Positions 37,533-46,583 are shown, counted from the stretch's first letter. The stretch: DNA of 64,000 bases from Nocardioides renjunii (GCF_034661175.1 NZ_CP141058.1:1798001-1862000); one strand, 5' to 3'. Notes: generated from the sequence alone by a model not told the origin. Translations and numbers: made by a program.

Positions 37533-37580
37533 CCCCTTGACGCCGTCGCCCCTTGACGCCGTCGCCCCTTGACGCCCACG
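37533..37580 (+). repeat. three tandem 16-bp repeats containing TTGACG
   Basis: CCCCTTGACGCCGTCG occurs exactly at 37533-37548 and 37549-37564, then as CCCCTTGACGCCCACG at 37565-37580. Each copy carries a perfect-looking -35 hexamer TTGACG. The third copy sits 18 bp before CACTCT (37593-37598), a possible -10. The array lies in the promoter region of the ALO-type oxidase gene, so it may be a regulator-binding direct repeat. Confidence 0.75.
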
Positions 37581-37630
37581 GGGCCGGCTCTCCACTCTGG
37601 GCACGACGGTCGCCGACCGCTGGAGGAGCC

Positions 37631-38875
37631 ATGGCCCGGAGCGCGATCACCGACCAGACGTCACCGACGTGGACCAACTGGGTCGGCAACCAGTCCTTCA
37701 CACCCGCCCGCGCCGCCGCACCGCGCGACGAGGAGGAGGTCGCCACGCTCGTCCGCCGGGCGGCCGAGCGCGGGGTCGGCGTACGCGTCGCCGGTGCCGG
37801 GCACTCGTTCACGCCGGTCGTGCAGACCGACGGCCTGCTGCTCGACCTCGCGGCGCTGAGCGGTGTCGTGCACACCGACCCCGTCGGCAAGCGCGCCACC
37901 GCGCTGGCCGCGACGCGGATCCGCGACTTCTACGAGCCGCTGTGGCAGGCCGGCCTCGCGCTGCGCAACCAGGGCGACATCGACACCCAGCAGATCGCCG
38001 GCGCGGTGGCCACCGGCACCCACGGCTCGGGCACCCGCTTCACGAGCCTGTCCGGGGTGGTGCGCGGCGCGCGGATCGTCACCGCCACCGGCGACGTCCG
38101 CGACGTCGACGGCTCCGACCTCGACCTCCTGCACGCCACGCAGGTCTCCGTCGGGATGCTGGGCGTCGTCACGCGCCTCGAGCTCGAGGTCACCGACGCC
38201 TACCGCCTGCGCGAGCAGGTCGGGCTGCGGTCGTGGGACGACGTGATGGAGCACTGGGACGAGCTGGTCGACCAGCACCGCCACTTCGGCTTCTTCTGGC
38301 TCCCGACCGAGGAGTCCGGCGCGCTCTACAACCTCGACGGCCACGGCGAGCGGCTGGCCGACCAGTGCTACGTCAAGGTCTACGACGAGGTCGGGCCGGA
38401 CGTCGCCGACGACGACACGGTGGGCCGTCGCGTCGACCGGTGCTACCGGATCTTCCCCATGGTCTACGACCCGAACTTCCACGAGCTCGAGTACTTCGTC
38501 GCGCTCGAGCGCGCCCCGCAGGCGCTGCAGGCGGTCCGCGAGCTGATGCTCCGCAGCCTCCCGGACGCGGTCTACCCGCTCGAGGTGCGCACGGTCGGCG
38601 CGGACCGCGCGTTCCTGTCACCGCAGCACGACACGGCGACCGTCGTCATCTCGGTGTCCGGTAAGCCCGGCACCGACTATTGGGCCTACCTGCGCTCGGT
38701 CGACGCGCTCCTGGCCGACTTCGACGCCCGGGTGCACTGGGGCAAGCTGCACTTCATGACGCCCGAGCGGCTGCACGCGCTCTACCCGCGTGCCGCCGAC
38801 TTCATCGCCCTGCGCCGCGAGCTCGACCCCGAGGGGATGTTCCTCAACGACCACCTGCGCCCGCTCTTCGCCTGA
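37631..38875 (+). CDS. FAD-linked D-arabinono-1,4-lactone oxidase family protein
   Basis: This 414-residue protein has an N-terminal FAD-binding type-4 domain (VRVAGAGHSFTPVVQTDG near residue 55-75, IAGAVATGTHGSG near 125) and a C-terminal ALO domain with HWGK near residue 370. Family members oxidise aldonolactones or sugar alcohols; mycobacterial relatives act on gulono-lactone and some Streptomyces relatives on alditols. GGAGGAG precedes the ATG at 37631. The candidate FAD-linking histidine is the one in AGAGHS. Confidence 0.92.
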   Translation: MARSAITDQTSPTWTNWVGNQSFTPARAAAPRDEEEVATLVRRAAERGVGVRVAGAGHSFTPVVQTDGLLLDLAALSGVVHTDPVGKRATALAATRIRDFYEPLWQAGLALRNQGDIDTQQIAGAVATGTHGSGTRFTSLSGVVRGARIVTATGDVRDVDGSDLDLLHATQVSVGMLGVVTRLELEVTDAYRLREQVGLRSWDDVMEHWDELVDQHRHFGFFWLPTEESGALYNLDGHGERLADQCYVKVYDEVGPDVADDDTVGRRVDRCYRIFPMVYDPNFHELEYFVALERAPQALQAVRELMLRSLPDAVYPLEVRTVGADRAFLSPQHDTATVVISVSGKPGTDYWAYLRSVDALLADFDARVHWGKLHFMTPERLHALYPRAADFIALRRELDPEGMFLNDHLRPLFA

Positions 38876-38882
38876 GCCGGTC

Positions 38883-39782
38883 TCACCCCGCGGCGGGTGC
38901 GTCCAGCACGTCGCGCCACGAGTGCCGGGGGTCGAACCCGACCAGCTCGCGCGCCTTGTCGATCGCGTAGAACGTCTCGTCGCGACCCATCTCGCGACGC
39001 ACCTCCACGCCGTCGTAGAAGCGCTCGCGGACCTCGGCGTTCGTGGCCGCCACGGACAGGTCGGCGTTCGCGACGTTGAAGACCTCGTAGCCCAGCCCGT
39101 CGGTCTCCAGGCAGCGCTGCACCATCTGGCCGAGGTCGCGCACGTCGATGTAGGCGAAGGCGTTGCGCCGCCGCAGGGACGGGTCGGCCACGAACGCCGG
39201 GAACCTCTCGGCGTACTCGTGCGGCTCGATGACGTTGTTGATCCGCAGGCCGTAGACGTCGGCGCCGGTGCGCGCGTGGAACGAGCGCGCGGTCACCTCG
39301 TTGGCGACCTTGGACATCGCGTAGGAGTCCTCGGGGACCGTCGGGTGCTCCTCGTCCACCGGCAGGTAGAGCGGGCGCCGCTCGCCCTGGGCGAAGCAGA
39401 TGCCGTAGGTCGTCTCGGAGGAGGCGAACACGACCTTGCGGACGCCGAGGCGGGTGGCCGCCTCGAGCACGTGGTAGGTGCTGAGCACGTTGGCCGCGTA
39501 CGTCGCCGCGTCCGAGGTCAGCAGGATCGCGGGCACCGCCGCGAAGTGGACGACCGCGTCGTAGGACGGCTTCTCCGGCAGGTCGAGCTCCGCGGCGGTC
39601 GCCAGCCCGGCGAGCGCCGAGTAGGTCTCGCCCGCGTCGGTGAGGTCGACGCGGAGGTCGGCCACCGCCGGGTGGCCGAGGGGGGTCAGGTCGGCGTTGG
39701 TGACCTGGTGGCCCTGCTCGGCGAGGTAGGGAGCGACGTGCCGGCCGGCCTTGCCGCTGCCGCCGGTGAAGAAGATGCGCAT
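38883..39782 (-). CDS. NAD-dependent epimerase/dehydratase family protein
   Basis: The 299-residue extended short-chain dehydrogenase has a Rossmann glycine motif FFTGGSGKAGRHV at residues 4-16 and an active-site Tyr-Lys in EDSYAMSKVANEV near residue 152, with Ser in FASSETTYG near 125. The substrate is probably a nucleotide sugar or a related aldose derivative but cannot be assigned. It converges with the ALO-type oxidase (7-bp gap). Confidence 0.9.
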   Translation of the reverse strand: MRIFFTGGSGKAGRHVAPYLAEQGHQVTNADLTPLGHPAVADLRVDLTDAGETYSALAGLATAAELDLPEKPSYDAVVHFAAVPAILLTSDAATYAANVLSTYHVLEAATRLGVRKVVFASSETTYGICFAQGERRPLYLPVDEEHPTVPEDSYAMSKVANEVTARSFHARTGADVYGLRINNVIEPHEYAERFPAFVADPSLRRRNAFAYIDVRDLGQMVQRCLETDGLGYEVFNVANADLSVAATNAEVRERFYDGVEVRREMGRDETFYAIDKARELVGFDPRHSWRDVLDAPAAG

Positions 39783-39844
39783 GACCCTTCATACCCCGGC
39801 GGCGGGCGGCGACCCCGAGCGGGGCCGCCACCCAGCGGGCGGTC

Positions 39845-40588
39845 TCACCAGGGCTGCACGCCGCTCTCGTCCCGGAACGTCCCGGTGGGGCCGTCGTCGG
39901 GCAGGGTCGCGAGCTCGAGGAAGACCGCGGCGCCCTGCTCGGGCGTACGCGTCCCCCGGTGGCCGTTGAGGTCCGTGGCGACGTAGCCCGGGCACCCGGC
40001 GTTGACCAGGACGCCCGCGCCGGCGAGCTCCTTGGCGTACTGGACGGTGATGGCGTTGAGGTAGGTCTTGGAGGGCGAGTACGCCGCCGAGATCGGGCCG
40101 ACGGCCTCGTCCTGGGCGGTCTGCAGGGTGAGCGAGCCGACCGTGCTCGAGACGTTGACGACGCGGGGCGACGCGGCGCGGCGCAGCATCGGCAGCATCG
40201 CGTTGGTGACCCGGATGACGCCGACGACGTTGGTGTCGACGACCTGCAGGACCTGCGTGGCGCTGACGCGGCTCGGCTCCTGCGGCATGCCGCCGGTGAT
40301 GGCGGCGTTGTTGACCAGGACGTCGAGGCCGCCCTCCTCCTCGAGCAGGACCGCCGCGGCGGCGACGCTCTCGTCGTCGGTGACGTCGAGCGGGACGCCG
40401 AACACGTCGAGCCCCTCGGCCCGCAGCTTGTCCACGGCCTCCTCGCGGCGACCGGCGTCGCGGGCGCCGACCCCGACCCGGAAGCCTGACCGGGCCAGGC
40501 CTGCCGCGATCTCGTAGCCGATGCCCTTGTTGGCGCCGGTGACCAGCGCTGTCTTCTTCGTGGTGTTCCCGTGGGTGGTCTCTGACAT
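39845..40588 (-). CDS. short-chain dehydrogenase/reductase
   Basis: This 247-residue classical SDR has the cofactor motif TGANKGIG near residue 18, with NNAAITGG near 90, the catalytic Ser in VNVSSTVGS near 140, and YSPSKTYLNA for the Tyr-x-x-x-Lys pair near 165. The Arg in VGVGARD suggests NADP preference. It is divergent from a LysR-type regulator, 106 bp between starts, which most likely controls it. Confidence 0.93.
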   Translation of the reverse strand: MSETTHGNTTKKTALVTGANKGIGYEIAAGLARSGFRVGVGARDAGRREEAVDKLRAEGLDVFGVPLDVTDDESVAAAAVLLEEEGGLDVLVNNAAITGGMPQEPSRVSATQVLQVVDTNVVGVIRVTNAMLPMLRRAASPRVVNVSSTVGSLTLQTAQDEAVGPISAAYSPSKTYLNAITVQYAKELAGAGVLVNAGCPGYVATDLNGHRGTRTPEQGAAVFLELATLPDDGPTGTFRDESGVQPW

Positions 40589-40680
40589 GTCTCGATCCTG
40601 TGCTCGTGGGCCCGCGGGGTTCCAACACCGATCGGGTGGCGGCCGATACCTGCCGGGTATGAGGGCTGGTCGGGGCGACG

Positions 40681-40686
40681 TAGGCT
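40681..40686 (+). promoter_or_regulatory. -10 element of leaderless LysR promoter
   Basis: TAGGCT is followed by seven bases and the GTG start at 40694, with no ribosome site between. Same layout and same hexamer as in front of glyA. Confidence 0.5.
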
Positions 40687-40693
40687 CGGGGTC

Positions 40694-41539
40694 GTGGAGA
40701 CCCGCGAGCTGCGCTACTTCGTCGCCGTCGCCGAGGAGTCGCACGTCGGCCGCGCCGCCCAGCGCCTCGGGATGGCGCAGCCACCGCTGTCGCAGGCGAT
40801 CGCCCAGCTCGAGCGCCGGCTCGGTGCCGAGCTCTTCGTGCGCGGACCCCGCGGTGTCGAGCTGACGACCGCCGGGGAGACGCTGCTGCGCGAGGGCCGC
40901 GCGGCCCTCGCCGCCGTCGAGGCCGCCGAGCGGCGCACCCGCCGGACCATCGAGGCGGGCGGGCGACCGGCCGTGGTGCTCACCGCCAAGGCCGGCGCGT
41001 CCGGCGAGCTCATGGCCAAGCTGCTGGATGCCTACGCCGCGGAGCCGGACGCCGTCGACGTGGAGGTCGTGCTCAGCCCGCCCGGGCACCAGTCGGCCAT
41101 GCTGCGCGACGGGCGGGCCGACGTCGCGCTGCTGCACCTGCCCTTCGACGACGTGAGCGGCTTCGACGTCGACACGCTCGCGGTCGAGGACCAAGCCCTG
41201 ATCCTGCCCGCCGGCCACCCGGCGAGCCGCCGGACCTCGATGACCCTCGCCGAGGCCACCTCGATCCCGGACCTCCCGCTGCCGCGCTGGCCCCACCTCG
41301 ACGGCACCTACCCCGACGGTCCGGGGCCCGAGCTGCGCGACCTGACCCAGGTGCTGCAGCTCGTGCGGCTCGGTCGTGCGGCGATCGTGCTGCCGGAGTC
41401 GGCGCAGGCCGACCTGCGCGACGGGCTGGCCGTCGTCCCGGTCTCCGACGCACCGCGGGTCACCACGGTCATCGCGTGGCCTCCGCACAGCACCTCGACC
41501 GTCGTCGCCGGCCTCGTGCGCACCGCCTCGCGCCTCTGA
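40694..41539 (+). CDS. LysR family transcriptional regulator
   Basis: This 281-residue regulator has the N-terminal LysR winged helix (ELRYFVAVAEESHVGRAAQRL and PPLSQAIAQLERRLGAELFVRG) and a periplasmic-binding-like effector domain from about residue 90. It starts with GTG. It is divergent from the SDR gene, the expected target. The effector cannot be inferred. Confidence 0.94.
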   Translation: METRELRYFVAVAEESHVGRAAQRLGMAQPPLSQAIAQLERRLGAELFVRGPRGVELTTAGETLLREGRAALAAVEAAERRTRRTIEAGGRPAVVLTAKAGASGELMAKLLDAYAAEPDAVDVEVVLSPPGHQSAMLRDGRADVALLHLPFDDVSGFDVDTLAVEDQALILPAGHPASRRTSMTLAEATSIPDLPLPRWPHLDGTYPDGPGPELRDLTQVLQLVRLGRAAIVLPESAQADLRDGLAVVPVSDAPRVTTVIAWPPHSTSTVVAGLVRTASRL

Positions 41540-41579
41540 GCAGCACCGCCAGGTTGGCGGAGCCGCGCACGATGGACCC

Positions 41580-42746
41580 ATGAAGCCAGCGACCGTCCTC
41601 CGCCGCGGCCTCGTCGCGGGCCTCGTGCTCGCCCTCGCGCCGGCGTGCTCCTCCGACACCGCGTCCTCGGGTGCGCTCGGGCCGTCGACGGCCGAGGACG
41701 ACGCCGCCTGGCCCTTCGAGGTCGAGCACGTCGACCGGTTCGGCGAGCCGTGGGCGATGGCGTTCCTGCCGGGCAGCGGCGACCTGCTCGTCACCGAGCG
41801 CAGCGGCACCCTCCACCTGCGCGACGCCGCGAGCGGCGAGCGGGTCGAGGTCGAGGGCACGCCCACGGTGGTCGACGCCGGGCAGGGCGGGCTGGGCGAC
41901 GTCGTGCCCGCGCCGACGTACGAGGACGACGGCGTCGTCTACCTCAGCTGGGCCGAGGCGGGCGACGGGGGAGTCGGGGCCGCGGTCGGCCGCGCCCGGC
42001 TCGAGACCGGCGGCGGGGCACCCCGGCTCGAGGACCTCGAGGTCGTGTGGCGGCAGACGCCGAGGACCGCCGGCGACGGGCACTTCAGCCACCGCATCGC
42101 GTTCTCGCCCGACGGCCGGCACCTGTTCGTGTCCTCGGGCGACCGCCAGCTCGGCGATCCGGCGCAGGACACCGGCAACACCCTCGGCACGATCGTGCGA
42201 CTGACGCTCGACGGGGACCCAGCGCCGGGCAACCCGATGGCCGACGAGGGCGGGGCGACGGCCGAGATCTGGAGCTGGGGGCACCGCAACCCGCTGGGTC
42301 TGGACTTCGCGCCGGACGGGAGGCTGTGGTCCTCCGAGATGGGGCCGGAGGGCGGCGACGAGCTCAACCGCGTCGAGCCCGGGGCCAACTACGGCTGGCC
42401 GGAGGTGTCCGACGGCAGCGACTACGGCGGCGGGGAGATCCCGGACCACGCCGAGGGCGACGGCTATGCCGCCCCGGCCGTGTCGTGGAACCCGAGCATC
42501 TCGCCCGGCAGCCTGATGGTCTACGGCGGCGACCTCTTCGAGGACTGGCAGGGCGACGCCTTCCTCGGCGCGCTGTCGGGCGAGGCGCTGGTCCGCGTCG
42601 ACCTCGACGGCGAGACCGCCGGCGAGGTCGAGGTGTACGACATGGGCGAGCGGGTGCGGGCGGTCGAGGAGGGCCCCGACGGCGCCGTCTGGGTGCTCGA
42701 GGACGAGGGCGGCGGGCGGCTGCTGCGGTTGACTCCCGCGGACTAG
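41580..42746 (+). CDS. lipoprotein PQQ-dependent sugar dehydrogenase-like protein
   Basis: The 388-residue protein has a lipoprotein signal (LVLALAPACSS, lipidated Cys near residue 23) and a six-bladed beta-propeller of the glucose/sorbosone dehydrogenase family. Motifs include GEPWAMAFLPGSGDLLVTER, HFSHRIAFSPDGRHLFVSSG, IWSWGHRNPLGLDF and NYGWPEVSDG, which carry the PQQ- and calcium-binding positions in characterised members. It is probably an extracytoplasmic sugar oxidase. CACGAT lies 6 bases before the ATG. Confidence 0.9.
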   Translation: MKPATVLRRGLVAGLVLALAPACSSDTASSGALGPSTAEDDAAWPFEVEHVDRFGEPWAMAFLPGSGDLLVTERSGTLHLRDAASGERVEVEGTPTVVDAGQGGLGDVVPAPTYEDDGVVYLSWAEAGDGGVGAAVGRARLETGGGAPRLEDLEVVWRQTPRTAGDGHFSHRIAFSPDGRHLFVSSGDRQLGDPAQDTGNTLGTIVRLTLDGDPAPGNPMADEGGATAEIWSWGHRNPLGLDFAPDGRLWSSEMGPEGGDELNRVEPGANYGWPEVSDGSDYGGGEIPDHAEGDGYAAPAVSWNPSISPGSLMVYGGDLFEDWQGDAFLGALSGEALVRVDLDGETAGEVEVYDMGERVRAVEEGPDGAVWVLEDEGGGRLLRLTPAD

Positions 42747-42749
42747 GCG

Positions 42750-43520
42750 TCAGCCGCGTCGCGGCGTGCGGGCGTCGCCCGGCAGTCCGAACTCCGTGCG
42801 GACGCCGGGGCTGAAGCCGACGTGGTCGGGGGGCCGCGCGGCCAGGTCGGGCAGACCCACGGACGCCATCAGCTCGTCGTCGAGGGCGAGGACCTCCGCG
42901 TCGTGCACGGGCCACGCCTCGTGGCGGTTGGGGACGTATAGGGTGCGGCCCCACCACCGGGTGTGCAGGCCCCACCGGGCGCTGAGGAAGTGGTCGAGCT
43001 CGGTGGGCTCACGGACGGCCCCGGCGCGGACGACGACGTGGCTCGTGGGCCGTGGCCCTCCCCGCCGCGGTCCGGGTCGGCGCAGCCGGGCGTCGTACGT
43101 GTGCACGTCTCCGTCGCGGTGGTAGCGCATCCGCGCCCACCTGTAGGGCACGCCGAACGAGGCGCGCGCACCGAGCACGACTGCGGCCCGATCCGTGTCG
43201 AGGCTCAGGAAGACGATGCCGCGCCGTCCCGTCTCGTCGACGGAGTAGAGGCGCACGTTGGTCTCGAGGAACGTCCCGAGCCACGGCACGGCCGGCCCGC
43301 GGCCCAGGCCCGCGTCGACCATCCGGAAGGGGATGAGCCCGACGTAGGTCCGCCCGTGGAGCGTGTCGGGGCGCACGCCCGGCGGCATCCGGTGGGCCAC
43401 CTCGGCCGGGTCGACCGCCCAGTGCAGGAAGGTCAGGTCGCGCCAGAGCTGGCTCATGACGACGGTGCGCGTCATGGCCGGTGCGTCCGGCGACACGGGC
43501 TCGACGGCGGGGTCGTCCAC
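42750..43520 (-). CDS. DUF2071 (YqjF-type) family protein
   Basis: This 256-residue protein matches DUF2071 with the features WRDLTFLHWAVDP, VAHRMPPGVRPDT, TYVGLIPFRM and GTFLETNVRLYSVD. Function unknown; the fold is related to acetoacetate decarboxylase. The start is uncertain: GTG at 43520 is preceded directly by TAGGGT and GAGGAG, or ATG at 43475 (MTRTVVMSQ). It converges with the sugar dehydrogenase gene (3-bp gap). Confidence 0.88.
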   Translation of the reverse strand: MDDPAVEPVSPDAPAMTRTVVMSQLWRDLTFLHWAVDPAEVAHRMPPGVRPDTLHGRTYVGLIPFRMVDAGLGRGPAVPWLGTFLETNVRLYSVDETGRRGIVFLSLDTDRAAVVLGARASFGVPYRWARMRYHRDGDVHTYDARLRRPGPRRGGPRPTSHVVVRAGAVREPTELDHFLSARWGLHTRWWGRTLYVPNRHEAWPVHDAEVLALDDELMASVGLPDLAARPPDHVGFSPGVRTEFGLPGDARTPRRG

Positions 43521-43636
43521 CTCCTCACCCTAGGCGGCGCTCGAAGGGCACCGGCCTCACTCGCTGCCCGGCCAGGAGCCGAGCCCATCGGTGATCGTTT
43601 CCGCGATGTCCCCGTCCTGATCTAGTGTCGGCGAGC

Positions 43637-44563
43637 GTGACGGACTCCATGATCTCGGCGCGGGGACTGCGCAAGTCGTTCGGCGACTTCGAGGCGGTGA
43701 AGGGGATCGACGTCGAGGTCCGCAAGGGCGAGGCGTTCGGGTTCCTCGGCCCCAACGGCGCCGGCAAGTCGAGCACCATGCGGATGATCGCCTCGGTCAG
43801 CCCGGTGACCTCGGGCGAGCTGCGGATCCTGGGCTTGGACCCGGCCACCGACGGTCCGGCCATCCGCGGCCGGCTCGGGGTCTGCCCGCAGGAGGACACG
43901 CTCGACAACGAGCTCAACGTCTTCGACAACCTCTACATCTACGGCCGCTACTTCGGCATCGACCGCGCCACCTGCCGCGAGCGCGCCCGTGAGCTGCTCG
44001 AGTTCGCGCAGATCACCGAGAAGGCCAAGGCCAAGGTCGAGGACCTCTCGGGCGGCATGAAGCGGCGCCTCACCATCGCGCGCAGCCTCATCAACAACCC
44101 CGACCTGCTGCTGCTCGACGAGCCCACCACCGGGCTCGACCCCCAGGCCCGCCACGTCCTCTGGGACCAGCTGTTCCGGCTCAAGCAGGCCGGCGTCACG
44201 CTCGTCATCACGACCCACTACATGGACGAGGCCGAGCAGCTGTGCGACCGCCTCGTCGTGATGGACAAGGGCGTGATCGCCGCCGAGGGATCGCCGCGCC
44301 AGCTGATCGAGGAGCACTCGACCCGCGAGGTGGCCGAGCTGCGCTTCGGGGTCGGCGAGCACGAGGCGCTGGCGGCGAAGGTCGAGGACCTCGGCGAGCG
44401 GGTCGAGGTGCTGCCCGACCGCCTGCTCGTCTACAGCGACCACGGCGAGGAGGTCGTCACGGCCGTGCTCGACCGCGGTCTGCAGCCGATCGCCACCCTC
44501 GTGCGTCGCTCGACGCTCGAGGACGTCTTCCTGCGGCTCACCGGCCGGAGCCTGGCGGACTGA
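43637..44563 (+). CDS. ABC transporter ATP-binding protein (ABC-2/NodI-DrrA type)
   Basis: The 308-residue ATPase has Walker A GPNGAGKSS near residue 38, signature LSGGMKRRLTIARSL near 137, Walker B LLLLDEPTTGLDP near 160 and the switch His in ITTHYMDEAEQ near 193. It powers the two ABC-2 permeases that follow by 10 and 1 bp. The GTG at 43637 was chosen because TAGTGT (43623-43628) is a candidate -10 that would lie on the alternative GTG at 43625; ATG at 43649 is also possible. Confidence 0.94.
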   Translation: MTDSMISARGLRKSFGDFEAVKGIDVEVRKGEAFGFLGPNGAGKSSTMRMIASVSPVTSGELRILGLDPATDGPAIRGRLGVCPQEDTLDNELNVFDNLYIYGRYFGIDRATCRERARELLEFAQITEKAKAKVEDLSGGMKRRLTIARSLINNPDLLLLDEPTTGLDPQARHVLWDQLFRLKQAGVTLVITTHYMDEAEQLCDRLVVMDKGVIAAEGSPRQLIEEHSTREVAELRFGVGEHEALAAKVEDLGERVEVLPDRLLVYSDHGEEVVTAVLDRGLQPIATLVRRSTLEDVFLRLTGRSLAD

Positions 44564-44573
44564 GGGCACCGAC

Positions 44574-45428
44574 ATGGCCACCGACACGACGCCACCGACC
44601 CGCCGGACCCGCTCGACCGCTCGGACCCCTCGCCCGACCGGGTCCCTGTCCGCAGCCGAGGGCATGTCCCGCCAGTACGACTACTGGCTCACCGTCCTCA
44701 AGCGCACGTGGCGCGGGGGAGTGGTCAGCAGCTTCCTCACCCCGCTGCTCTACGTCGTCGCGATGGGCGTGCTGCTCGGCGGGTTCATCGAGGGCGACCC
44801 CGAGCGGCTCGAGGGGGCCACGTCCTACCTCGCCTTCGTGGTGCCCGGCCTGGTCGCCTCGCACGCCATGACGATCGCGGTCAGCGAGACGACCTACCCC
44901 GTGATGGGCGCCATCAAGTGGCACAAGACGTTCTACGCCCAGCTCGCCACGCCGCTGGCGGTGCGCGACCTGGTCAACGCCTTCATCGGCTTCGTGATGT
45001 TCCGCGTCGCGTCGGCGTGCGCGGTCTTCATGCTGGTGCTGGCGCCGTTCGGCGTCTTCGCGACCTGGTGGGGCCCGATCCTGGCGTGGCTGTCGCAGCT
45101 GCTGGTGGGCTTCGCGTTCTCGACGCTGGTCTTCGCCTACAGCGCCCGGCTGAGGTCCGAGGAGGGCTTCGGCATCCTCTTCCGCCTCGGCGTCATCCCG
45201 CTGACCCTCTTCTCGGGGGCGTTCTTCCCCATCGGCAACCTCGGACCGGTGCTGGAGTGGGTCGCCCGGCTGACCCCGCTGTGGCACGGCGTCTCGCTGT
45301 CGCGGATGTTCTGCGTCGACCGGGTCGACTGGTCGCTCGCGCTGCTCCACGTCGTGGTGCTCGTGGTGCTCACCGTCGTGGGCTGGGTGCTCGCCGTCCG
45401 CAACCTCGACCGACGGCTGGAGACCTGA
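44574..45428 (+). CDS. ABC-2 type transporter permease
   Basis: The 284-residue membrane protein has an Arg/Thr-rich cytoplasmic N-terminus and about six hydrophobic helices with the ABC-2 signature region (LFSGAFFPIGNLGPVLEWVARLTPLW). It is encoded 10 bp after the ATPase and 1 bp before a second permease. Its size and pairing resemble NodJ/DrrB-type exporters that move lipo-oligosaccharides or drugs. The substrate is unknown. Confidence 0.93.
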   Translation: MATDTTPPTRRTRSTARTPRPTGSLSAAEGMSRQYDYWLTVLKRTWRGGVVSSFLTPLLYVVAMGVLLGGFIEGDPERLEGATSYLAFVVPGLVASHAMTIAVSETTYPVMGAIKWHKTFYAQLATPLAVRDLVNAFIGFVMFRVASACAVFMLVLAPFGVFATWWGPILAWLSQLLVGFAFSTLVFAYSARLRSEEGFGILFRLGVIPLTLFSGAFFPIGNLGPVLEWVARLTPLWHGVSLSRMFCVDRVDWSLALLHVVVLVVLTVVGWVLAVRNLDRRLET

Positions 45429-45429
45429 G

Positions 45430-46230
45430 ATGGCGGTCCTCGACGGCATCCCCGCCCCGCTGACGCCGGGCGCCGCGACCAAGGTGCTGGTGCTGCGCAA
45501 CTACGTCGTCTACCGCGGCGCGTGGAAGCTCTTCATCACCGGCTTCCTCGAGCCGGTGTTCTACCTGTTCTCGATCGGCATCGGCGTCGGCCAGCTCATC
45601 GACACCTTCGAGTTCCACGGGCAGGCGATCCCCTACGCCGAGTTCGTCGCCCCGGCGATGCTGGCGACCTCGGCCTTCAACGGCGCCCTGCTCGACTCGA
45701 CCTACAACGTGTTCTTCAAGCTGAAGTACGAGAAGCTCTACGACCAGATGCTGGCCACGCCGCTGTCCACCGGCGACATCGCGCGCGGCGAGATCGTGTG
45801 GGGGCTCCTGCGGGGGTCGGTCTACTCCGCGGCGTTCCTCGTCGTCATGTCGCTCATGGGACTGACCAGCTCGTGGTGGGCGCTGCTGGCGCTGCCGGCC
45901 ACGGTGCTCATCGCCTTCGCCTTCTCGGCCGTGTGCATGGCCGCGACGACGTGGATGAAGAGCTGGCAGGACTTCGACAAGATCACCCTCGCCCAGATGC
46001 CGCTGTTCCTGTTCTCGGCCACCTTCTTCCCGATCGAGGCGTTCGGCGACGGCGTGCTGCGCTGGGTCGTCGAGGCGACGCCGCTCTACCGCGGCGTCGT
46101 GCTGTGCCGCGAGCTCACCACCGGCGTCGTGACGTGGGAGTCGGGCGTCTCGGTCGTCTACCTCGTCGTGATGGGCATCATCGGCCTGGCCGTCGTACGC
46201 CGCCGGCTGGACGCGCTGCTGCTCACCTGA
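45430..46230 (+). CDS. ABC-2 type transporter permease
   Basis: The 266-residue second permease of the exporter has six predicted helices and the ABC-2 pattern FLFSATFFPIEAFGDGVLRWV. It starts at 45430, one base after the stop of the first permease, so coupled translation is likely. Two different permeases with one ATPase suggest a heterodimeric channel with an ATPase homodimer. The operon is followed directly by the tandem hairpin array at 46263. Confidence 0.93.
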   Translation: MAVLDGIPAPLTPGAATKVLVLRNYVVYRGAWKLFITGFLEPVFYLFSIGIGVGQLIDTFEFHGQAIPYAEFVAPAMLATSAFNGALLDSTYNVFFKLKYEKLYDQMLATPLSTGDIARGEIVWGLLRGSVYSAAFLVVMSLMGLTSSWWALLALPATVLIAFAFSAVCMAATTWMKSWQDFDKITLAQMPLFLFSATFFPIEAFGDGVLRWVVEATPLYRGVVLCRELTTGVVTWESGVSVVYLVVMGIIGLAVVRRRLDALLLT

Positions 46231-46262
46231 CGCTTCGTCGCCGGGTCTTCTGGGGGTCTGGG

Positions 46263-46560
46263 GTGGCGGCAGATCGCACGCTGGCGGGGGTCGTACGTGT
46301 GATGTGCCGCCACCTCCGCACCGGCCGCCCGGGGGTGGCGGCAGATCGCGTCTTGGCGGGGGTCGTACGTGTGATGTGCCACCGCCTCCGCACCGGCCGC
46401 CCGGTGGTGGCGGCAGATCGCGTTTTGGCGGGGGTCGTACGTGTGATGTGCCGCCACCTCGGGTGACGGTCGCCGGGTGGTGGCGGCAGATCGCACGCTG
46501 GCGGGGGCCGTACGTGCGATGTGCCGCCACCTCGTCGACCAGCCGGCGATGTGCCGCCAC
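46263..46560. repeat. tandem array of hairpin-forming repeats (4 full units and a half unit)
   Basis: This fills the 353-bp gap between the convergent ABC operon and the yihY gene. Four 51-bp units lie at 46263-46313, 46335-46385, 46407-46457 and 46480-46530, with 72, 72 and 73 bp periods; a half unit ends at 46560. Each unit starts GTGGCGGCA and ends TGCCGCCAC (unit 2 ends TGCCACCGC). The arms extend to about 15 of 17 paired bases around a GGCGGGGGTCGTACGTG-type loop. Spacers of units 1 and 2 are nearly identical, so this is not a CRISPR. It may terminate transcription from both sides or be a palindromic repeat element. Confidence 0.9.
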
Positions 46561-46583
46561 CTCCGGCGACGGACCCCCGAGCC

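Noticed and set aside
37561..37630. Start of the ALO-type oxidase upstream at 37553
   Set aside because: The upstream extension reads through the 16-bp repeats with no domain support; GGAGGAG just before 37631 marks the real start.
46263..46560. CRISPR-like spacing of repeats
   Set aside because: Units are 51 bp with about 21-bp spacers, but the spacers of units 1 and 2 are nearly the same, the units are long palindromes, and no cas genes are present.
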